Origin: Candidatus Dojkabacteria bacterium
GTDB lineage: Bacteria > Patescibacteriota > Dojkabacteria > SC72 > T1SED10-24
Assembly (NCBI GenBank): GCA_003560355.1
Contig: PWIP01000007.1
Coordinates: forward strand, 1-11,025
Direction: 5' to 3'
DNA length: 11,025 nt
Of this stretch, positions 7,784 to 11,025 are shown piece by piece. The notes beneath the pieces were generated by a model. The model searched no databases and was not told the DNA's origin. It worked only from the letters and a program-made list of their open reading frames with translations. The translations under genes and the position numbers were made by a program. Positions within the stretch are counted from its first letter, which is position 1. The number at the start of each line of letters is the position of its first letter.

Positions 7784-8336
7784 AATCTTGGTAAGTATTT
7801 TCATTTTATCTTTACTCTTTCTTTTACCAACACCATTATTTTCTCTTGAACAAAGGACACAAACAGAACAATATTTTATGGTTGAATATAGTATAGGAGA
7901 GCAATCTGTTTGGAACAATTCAATACCCTTAAATGTTTACATCACACCTAAATCTAATTTCAGCAAAGTTGAAATCACATTTAACCATGGAGCTATAACG
8001 GAAGTTCGGTATACAGGTCCTCAATTCTTCCCTGTCAATGCAGGTGAAACCTATCAAGTACAAGCTAGAGTCTATCCAAAAGAACAAGGTATACATCATA
8101 TAACTATTAATTCAATAGCTTGGGAATATGATACAAACTACACATCAAGTACATCAGCTAACATACAAATAGACGAAAATCTTCAGATTGTGCCACAAAC
8201 ACAAACATACAAGACACTAAACACGCTTAAATATGTTTTAATTGTTTTCATTGTAATAGCTATTATTGCTATTACCTATTTCTCGGTTATAAAAAATCTA
8301 GGGAAAATAAAGAAATGGCTTGAACCAGAATATTAA
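7773..8336 (+). CDS. Signal-peptide beta-domain protein with C-terminal membrane anchor
   Basis: 187 residues, family not recognised. The signal peptide is strong (about 1-24, K2/K4 then ILVSIFILSLLFLLPTPLFS). It is followed by one beta-rich domain (about 30-135) with alternating hydrophobic strands such as PLNVYITPK, KVEITFNH, YQVQARVYP and HHITINSIAWEY. That looks like an immunoglobulin- or CARDB-like fold, but no signature residue proves it. A Thr/Gln-rich stalk (about 138-150) leads to a transmembrane helix (about 153-172) and a basic cytoplasmic tail (KNLGKIKKWLEPEY). The topology repeats that of the transglutaminase-fold protein two genes upstream, so the two may meet at the cell surface. 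It is the last gene of the plus-strand run. Its stop shares four bases with the stop of the convergent regulator gene, and no terminator hairpin is seen. Confidence 0.7.
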   Translation: MKNKILVSIFILSLLFLLPTPLFSLEQRTQTEQYFMVEYSIGEQSVWNNSIPLNVYITPKSNFSKVEITFNHGAITEVRYTGPQFFPVNAGETYQVQARVYPKEQGIHHITINSIAWEYDTNYTSSTSANIQIDENLQIVPQTQTYKTLNTLKYVLIVFIVIAIIAITYFSVIKNLGKIKKWLEPEY

Positions 8337-8686
8337 GTCTTACCCTCTGGAGTTACTGGAGGTAATTTACACCCTTTCTCGAGTTCTTTTAACAATACTG
8401 TACGTACCTCTTCTAATTCTTTAGAAAAATCTTTCAATTCAAAAGTCAGCTTATCTATTTTACTAATTAAAGATGCTTCTTTGGTATCCTCTTGTAAAAA
8501 GTAACCAATAGGTTTGTCCAATTCTTTAGCTATTTTCAAAAGTGTATCCAAGGGTGGATATGTTCTACCACTTTCATATGCGCTAATCGCTTTGTCAGAT
8601 AAACCTAGTGTCATGCCTAATTTACGCTGCGATATATTTTTGTTTTCTCTAGCAGTTTTTAATCTCTCTGGAAACAAATCTAACAT
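8333..8686 (-). CDS. XRE-family helix-turn-helix transcriptional regulator with coiled-coil tail
   Basis: 117 residues. Residues 5-64 form a Cro/CI-type HTH_3 domain: FPERLKTARENKNISQRKLG, then GLSDKAISAYESGRTYPPLD, then LLKIAKELDKPIGYFL. The recognition helix is about 30-38. The domain binds DNA operators, usually as a dimer. Residues about 70-104 are a charged heptad-like helix (LISKIDKLTFELKDFSKELE) that predicts a coiled coil for dimerisation or for partner binding. It sits 17 nt downstream of the DUF4214-like/coiled-coil gene on the same strand, so the pair is probably one operon. AGAAAAG before the ATG is at best a weak Shine-Dalgarno sequence, and a TATATT at 8696-8701 could act as a second promoter. 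Its targets are unknown; the convergent cassette or its own operon are possibilities only. Confidence 0.85.
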   Translation of the reverse strand: MLDLFPERLKTARENKNISQRKLGMTLGLSDKAISAYESGRTYPPLDTLLKIAKELDKPIGYFLQEDTKEASLISKIDKLTFELKDFSKELEEVRTVLLKELEKGCKLPPVTPEGKT

Positions 8687-8703
8687 CTTTTCTAAAATAT
8701 AAA

Positions 8704-9147
8704 TTAATTATTTTCAAATTGACAACGTATTTTCTTCTTAAGGTCTTCAATATGTAAATTCTTTTCTTTCAAAAGTGTTTCCATCTGCCTAAAACTCTCT
8801 TCTTTATCTGATATTTCTCTTTCTAAGGAGTTAATTTTTGATTTTGCATCCTGGAGTAAGTTTTTAGTTTTTTTGTACTCCCTCCCATCTTCAATTAACT
8901 TTTTATGCTCCTGCCCTTCTAGTAATTCCTCTCTAATAGCATTTTCATCCATTGAAGAATATTTGTAGTAATTCAAATCCCTTGTATCGGGTTCTCTACA
9001 CAAAATATCGTTAAAAGCTTTCTCTATCATTTTAACTCTTTCACTTGGAGAAAGTTTGGAGGAAGAACCCGAATCCTCATCAAGACCCTTCATCCAATGT
9101 GCTGGTATAACACTGTCTAAGTTTTTTCGTTTTTTAGAATCATCCAC
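8704..9147 (-). CDS. DUF4214-like domain protein with long C-terminal coiled coil
   Basis: 147 residues, soluble, no signal peptide. The start is GTG 9147; the ATG at 9143 is out of frame. After a polar N-terminus (1-35, with an SGSSSKLSPS linker), residues about 38-86 resemble a DUF4214 repeat: IEKAFNDILCREPDTRDLNY, then an NAIREELLEGQEHK helix. Such repeats occur in surface proteins and next to glycan-synthesis genes, but their function is not settled. Residues about 88-141 are a strongly charged heptad helix (LLQDAKSKINSLEREISDKE, continuing to LKKKI), a confident coiled coil. It is co-directional with the XRE regulator 17 nt downstream, whose tail is also coiled coil, so the two products could associate. 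A candidate extended -10 box ends 7 nt before the GTG. Confidence 0.6.
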   Translation of the reverse strand: MDDSKKRKNLDSVIPAHWMKGLDEDSGSSSKLSPSERVKMIEKAFNDILCREPDTRDLNYYKYSSMDENAIREELLEGQEHKKLIEDGREYKKTKNLLQDAKSKINSLEREISDKEESFRQMETLLKEKNLHIEDLKKKIRCQFENN

Positions 9148-9154
9148 AAGAGAG

Positions 9155-9163
9155 ATTTTACCA
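9155..9163 (-). promoter_or_regulatory. Extended -10 promoter of the DUF4214-like/XRE operon
   Basis: On the minus strand TGGTAAAAT (TGn plus a one-mismatch -10) ends 7 nt before the GTG start at 9147, again predicting a leaderless transcript. No convincing -35 is visible. It lies in the 47-nt gap after the surface-protein gene, so the two-gene operon could be transcribed independently. Confidence 0.45.
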
Positions 9164-9186
9164 ATTAGAAGAAATTAAATCTAGAC

Positions 9187-9203
9187 CTCTATTTCTAATA
9201 GAG
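9187..9203 (-). terminator. Weak hairpin over the stop codon of the surface-protein gene
   Basis: CTCTAT and ATAGAG form a 6-bp stem with a 5-nt loop that includes the TAG stop at 9195-9197. The sequence after it on the minus strand (GTCTAGATTTAATTTC) has only short T runs, so this is a poor intrinsic terminator at best. Confidence 0.25.
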
Positions 9204-10247
9204 CCCTCCACAGAAATATGTTAGAGTTTCTACATATTCTCCAACTTCAGTTGCAGAACCTGCTTTAGCTCCAAGAGTAACATCTAGATTTGAAAAGGCC
9301 TCTGTTTCTTCATAAAAAATTAAACGAGAATTTGTAGATCCCGAATTTATAGCTCCAAAAACACCAAAATCGTTATCAAAATCATCAATAACTGTACCTG
9401 AAGAAGAGGTCACATTAAGTCCAAATCCATAATTCTGGGATAAATCAATCGTACTACTCCCTGTAGAAGGTATTAAGCTTGTAGGTAGAGTTGACTTCCA
9501 CAAACCTGCCTCCACTCCATCTCCCTGTCCATATACTGCCCAATAATAGCCATCAACTAGGCTAGATTCTGTTGAAAGAGTATGCCCTTGAGTTATATAA
9601 CTGCCGTCTCTGGGCAAAATTCCAAAGGAGATATTGGTTTCAGAAATATTACAAGTAATCGTTCCAGAGTCAGAAACGAAAGCTACAAGACTTACTCCAT
9701 CACTATCAATTAAATTAATGTAGATTTGTGAAATTGCAATATTTTCTCCATCTTCTAGTTCAACAAGAATTCTTTTATCCCCTGAAGAAGAACTTGTTGT
9801 AAAATTAGTATTTTCTTCAAAAAAAAGTCCATATGATACATTAGAATCTAGTGCTCCAATGTTCTCAACAACAATTCTATCGTAAACCTCCTCTTCTACA
9901 TCCCCTGGTATGCAAGTAGCCTCTAAAGAGCTTGTCGTGGGCAATTCTTCTTCTATTATCCAAGAACCTATATCAACTGATGAAGAATCAACCCCCGTAA
10001 CATCCATTGAAGATTCTTCCGAGCACCACTGTCCAATATCTGAGAGAAAAGTTAATGTTAATTCACCCCCTGGCATAAAATCAGAATCCACGGAAAACAT
10101 AAGGGTCATATCTGTTTGGACATCAGTTTGCATTCTACCGAGCAAAAGATAGGCTCTTTCCAAATTGGAAGCCTGTATATTAAAAAGCAATGTAAGGCAT
10201 AAAAAAATGGATAAAAGAAAGAAACCAAAAAGTTTAAACATACGCAT
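9195..10247 (-). CDS. Secreted beta-rich surface protein, uncharacterised
   Basis: 350 residues. The signal peptide is MRMFKLFGFFLLSIFLCLTL onward, with probable cleavage after IQA (24-26). The mature protein is acidic, rich in Ser, Thr, Gly and Asp, and predicted to be nearly all beta strand. Two parts can be drawn: an N-terminal region (about 27-150) that begins with the helix-like SNLERAYLLLGRMQ, and a C-terminal domain (about 195-350) that begins at TITCNISETNISFG and ends in EYVETLTYFCGGLY. The mature protein has four cysteines, C75, C112, C199 and C346. C199 and C346 sit near the two ends of the C-terminal domain, so a disulfide is plausible. The layout recalls abundant secreted proteins of CPR genomes. 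No sortase motif or C-terminal anchor is seen, so it may be released or held non-covalently. Either ATG, 10247 or 10241, would give the same mature product. Confidence 0.65.
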   Translation of the reverse strand: MRMFKLFGFFLLSIFLCLTLLFNIQASNLERAYLLLGRMQTDVQTDMTLMFSVDSDFMPGGELTLTFLSDIGQWCSEESSMDVTGVDSSSVDIGSWIIEEELPTTSSLEATCIPGDVEEEVYDRIVVENIGALDSNVSYGLFFEENTNFTTSSSSGDKRILVELEDGENIAISQIYINLIDSDGVSLVAFVSDSGTITCNISETNISFGILPRDGSYITQGHTLSTESSLVDGYYWAVYGQGDGVEAGLWKSTLPTSLIPSTGSSTIDLSQNYGFGLNVTSSSGTVIDDFDNDFGVFGAINSGSTNSRLIFYEETEAFSNLDVTLGAKAGSATEVGEYVETLTYFCGGLY

Positions 10248-10269
10248 AACAACATTATTTATTTACATC

Positions 10270-10298
10270 ATGGTATTAAACGAACGAATGTTTGTCAA
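10270..10298 (-). promoter_or_regulatory. Putative promoter of the surface-protein gene
   Basis: On the minus strand a perfect -35 TTGACA (10293-10298) is followed after 17 nt by TACCAT (10270-10275, 4 of 6 matches to TATAAT). The start would be near 10263, giving a leader of about 16 nt. An alternative is AATAAT at 10254-10259, only 6 nt before the ATG at 10247, which fits the leaderless spacing seen elsewhere in the window. Confidence 0.45.
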
Positions 10299-10309
10299 TA
10301 TGAATAAAA

Positions 10310-10383
10310 AGCGAGAGACGGGATTCGAACCCGCAACCTTCTCCTTGGAAGGGAGACATTCTAGCCAATTGAACTACTCTCGC
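10310..10383 (-). tRNA. tRNA-Gly, anticodon UCC
   Basis: A complete cloverleaf on the minus strand. The acceptor stem is GCGAGAG/CTCTCGC, 7 perfect pairs. The D arm is GTTC...GAAT with GG in the loop. The anticodon stem TCTCC/GGAGA closes loop CTTCCAA, so the anticodon is TCC, reading GGA and possibly other GGN codons. The T arm is GCGGG-TTCGAAT-CCCGT. Position 73 is U, usual for bacterial tRNA-Gly. CCA is not encoded, because the gene is followed directly by a T run (TTTTTATT), so the CCA-adding enzyme must supply it. It begins 5 nt after the rplS stop codon and is very likely part of the rplS transcript, released by RNase P. It is the ordinary UCC tRNA, not the UCA-anticodon glycine tRNA of UGA-recoding lineages. 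Confidence 0.95.
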
Positions 10384-10388
10384 AAGAA

Positions 10389-10853
10389 TTATTTGTCTTT
10401 TTTTTCTTTAGTTTCTTCTTTTTCTTTCTTAGTTTCTTCATTTTTTACTTCTTCTACTTTTTCTTCTCCTTCTGCTTCTTCTGTACCTTCAATCCAGATT
10501 TCTCTTTCACTTCCTGCTTTAACTTTCATAGCCTTTTTCCCAACTCTTTCTCGCATATAATAGAGTTTTGCTCTTCTAGTATTTCCTTTTTTAACAACCT
10601 TTATCTTTTCCAATTCTGGAGAATGTAAAGGCACAATTTTTTCAACACCAACTCCATAGGAGATTTTCCTAACAACAATATTTTTACTCAAACCGACACC
10701 CCTAATTGAAATAACAATTCCCTTAAAAACCTGAGACCTTTCTTTGTTACCCTCCTTTATTTTCAAATGTAATTCCACAGTATCTCCCACATTAACATTA
10801 GGTAGATTCTTGTAGTACTTACCTTCAACTTTTTTCAATACTTTGCTATCCAT
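10389..10853 (-). CDS. rplS: 50S ribosomal protein L19 with acidic/basic C-terminal tail
   Basis: 154 residues; L19 is usually about 115. Residues 15-117 are the canonical L19 fold, which sits at the interface with the small ribosomal subunit: NVGDTVELHLKIKEGNKERS, then QVFKGIVISIRG, ISYGVGVEKIVPLHSP, and VVKKGNTRRAKLYYMRERVG. After the normal end (AMKVKAGS) there is an extra tail of about 35 residues (about 120-154) made mostly of Glu and Lys, such as EEVKNEETKKEKEETKEKKD. It is encoded by an almost pure purine tract and is probably disordered. The ATG at 10853 starts in the usual place and has no Shine-Dalgarno sequence. The gene is followed after 5 nt by tRNA-Gly and is divergent from gpmI, with which it shares an inverted-repeat promoter region. 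Confidence 0.95.
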   Translation of the reverse strand: MDSKVLKKVEGKYYKNLPNVNVGDTVELHLKIKEGNKERSQVFKGIVISIRGVGLSKNIVVRKISYGVGVEKIVPLHSPELEKIKVVKKGNTRRAKLYYMRERVGKKAMKVKAGSEREIWIEGTEEAEGEEKVEEVKNEETKKEKEETKEKKDK

Positions 10854-10874
10854 ATGTAAATCTTGTAAATTTAG

Positions 10875-10903
10875 CTATAATCTTTTGGAATGGGTGATTA
10901 TAG
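10875..10903 (+). promoter_or_regulatory. Inverted repeat carrying a TATAAT box on each strand, between rplS and gpmI
   Basis: CTATAATC (10875-10882) and GATTATAG (10896-10903) are perfect reverse complements separated by 13 nt. The left arm holds TATAAT on the plus strand (10876-10881), facing gpmI. The right arm holds TATAAT on the minus strand (10897-10902), facing rplS, with a predicted leader of about 37 nt. Predicted starts (about 10888 and 10890) nearly coincide, so two polymerases could not bind at once. Neither box has a clear -35. The same symmetry could also be a repressor operator. Confidence 0.45.
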
Positions 10904-10931
10904 AATAATTTTGGAAAATATGCCACAATAA
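10890..10931 (+). other. Possible 13-codon upstream ORF before gpmI
   Basis: ATG at 10890 opens a short frame, MGDYRIILENMPQ, that ends in TAA at 10929-10931, 26 nt before the gpmI start. The ATG lies 8 nt after the plus-strand TATAAT, close to the leaderless spacing seen at other genes in this window. Such a short frame can easily arise by chance; nothing in its codons proves translation. Confidence 0.2.
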
Positions 10932-10957
10932 GGGAGAATAATTTTTAAGTTTTTTAA

Positions 10958-11025
10958 GTGAAGTACAAAAAAAAAGTTCTGTTAGTAATTTTAGATGGTA
11001 TGGGAGTAGCACCGAAGTCGCGGGG
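10958..11025 (+). CDS. gpmI: 2,3-bisphosphoglycerate-independent phosphoglycerate mutase, N-terminus (runs off window)
   Basis: Only the first 22 codons are present. They read KYKKKVLLVILDGMGVAPKSRG, which matches the opening of cofactor-independent phosphoglycerate mutase, the enzyme that interconverts 3- and 2-phosphoglycerate in glycolysis. D13 in ILDG is the expected metal-binding Asp of this alkaline-phosphatase-superfamily enzyme. Most relatives have LDGWG where this one has LDGMG. The GTG at 10958 is the only usable start, because an in-frame TAA (10955-10957) lies directly before it. No Shine-Dalgarno sequence is near; AGGGAG at 10931-10936 is 21 nt away. The alternative, another phosphatase-superfamily mutase such as phosphopentomutase, fits less well because of the GMGVAPKSRG sequence. 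Confidence 0.8.
   Translation, partial: MKYKKKVLLVILDGMGVAPKSR

Noticed and set aside
9910..10152. Plus-strand 80-codon frame opposite the surface-protein gene
   Set aside because: Shadow frame; the minus strand encodes a coherent secreted protein with a signal peptide and beta-strand pattern over the same bases.
10392..10480. Repeated TTTCTTC-like units on the plus strand, as a possible repeat array
   Set aside because: They are the complement of Lys/Glu codons in the L19 tail; unit length is irregular and coding explains the bias.
10165..10560. Plus-strand frame of 131 codons including RETGFEPATFSLEGRHSSQL
   Set aside because: This is the antisense translation of the tRNA-Gly gene (the GFEPATF signature is a known artefact) continuing into the antisense of rplS.
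285..10853. UGA-recoded genetic code (glycine, as in Gracilibacteria/Absconditabacteria, or tryptophan)
   Set aside because: All long genes are full length without in-frame TGA, Trp is encoded by TGG, and the only tRNA-Gly here has anticodon UCC, not UCA.

Overview
The window looks like a compact, AT-rich chromosome segment from a Candidate Phyla Radiation (Patescibacteria) bacterium, perhaps of the Dojkabacteria/Microgenomates type. This lineage call is an inference. It rests on very tight packing with overlapping genes, the absence of Shine-Dalgarno sequences, short membrane-anchored proteins of unknown function, and a transglutaminase-fold protein and a secreted beta-rich protein that both resemble families I associate with that group. 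All long genes read through with the standard code. There are no insertion sequences, CRISPR arrays or phage genes, and no gap between genes exceeds about 105 bases.

Layout. Positions 1-3689 (minus strand) hold dnaE, the replicative DNA polymerase III alpha subunit, overlapped at its 3' end by the start of uvrC, which runs off the left edge. Divergently, 3792-4780 (plus) encodes a membrane-anchored glucosaminidase/lysozyme-like protein and a YggT-family membrane protein. Positions 4811-8336 (plus) form a tightly overlapping four-gene run: a cupin-fold relative of archaeal-type glucose-6-phosphate isomerase that lacks its metal ligands; a secreted, C-terminally anchored transglutaminase-fold protein whose catalytic Cys position is Pro; a small membrane protein with a cytoplasmic HEPN-like domain (RX4H motif); and a signal-peptide beta-domain protein with a C-terminal membrane anchor. 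Positions 8333-9147 (minus) are a two-gene operon: a DUF4214-like/coiled-coil protein and an XRE-type regulator with its own predicted coiled coil. Positions 9195-10247 (minus) encode a large secreted beta-rich surface protein. Positions 10310-10853 (minus) hold rplS (ribosomal protein L19) followed 5 nt later by tRNA-Gly(UCC). At the right edge the start of gpmI (cofactor-independent phosphoglycerate mutase) runs out on the plus strand.

How the parts may work together. Housekeeping functions (replication/repair, translation, glycolysis) flank a central accessory block. That block is dominated by cell-envelope proteins: a peptidoglycan hydrolase-like enzyme, YggT, and a three-gene membrane cassette that places two beta-rich ectodomains outside and a HEPN-like domain inside. 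The cassette is the best candidate here for an uncharacterised system. The transglutaminase fold appears to have been kept as a structural or binding module rather than an enzyme. A second theme is gene expression: several -10 boxes sit 6-7 nt before the start codon, which predicts leaderless mRNAs. The rplS/gpmI intergenic region carries a perfect inverted repeat that supplies a TATAAT box to each strand.
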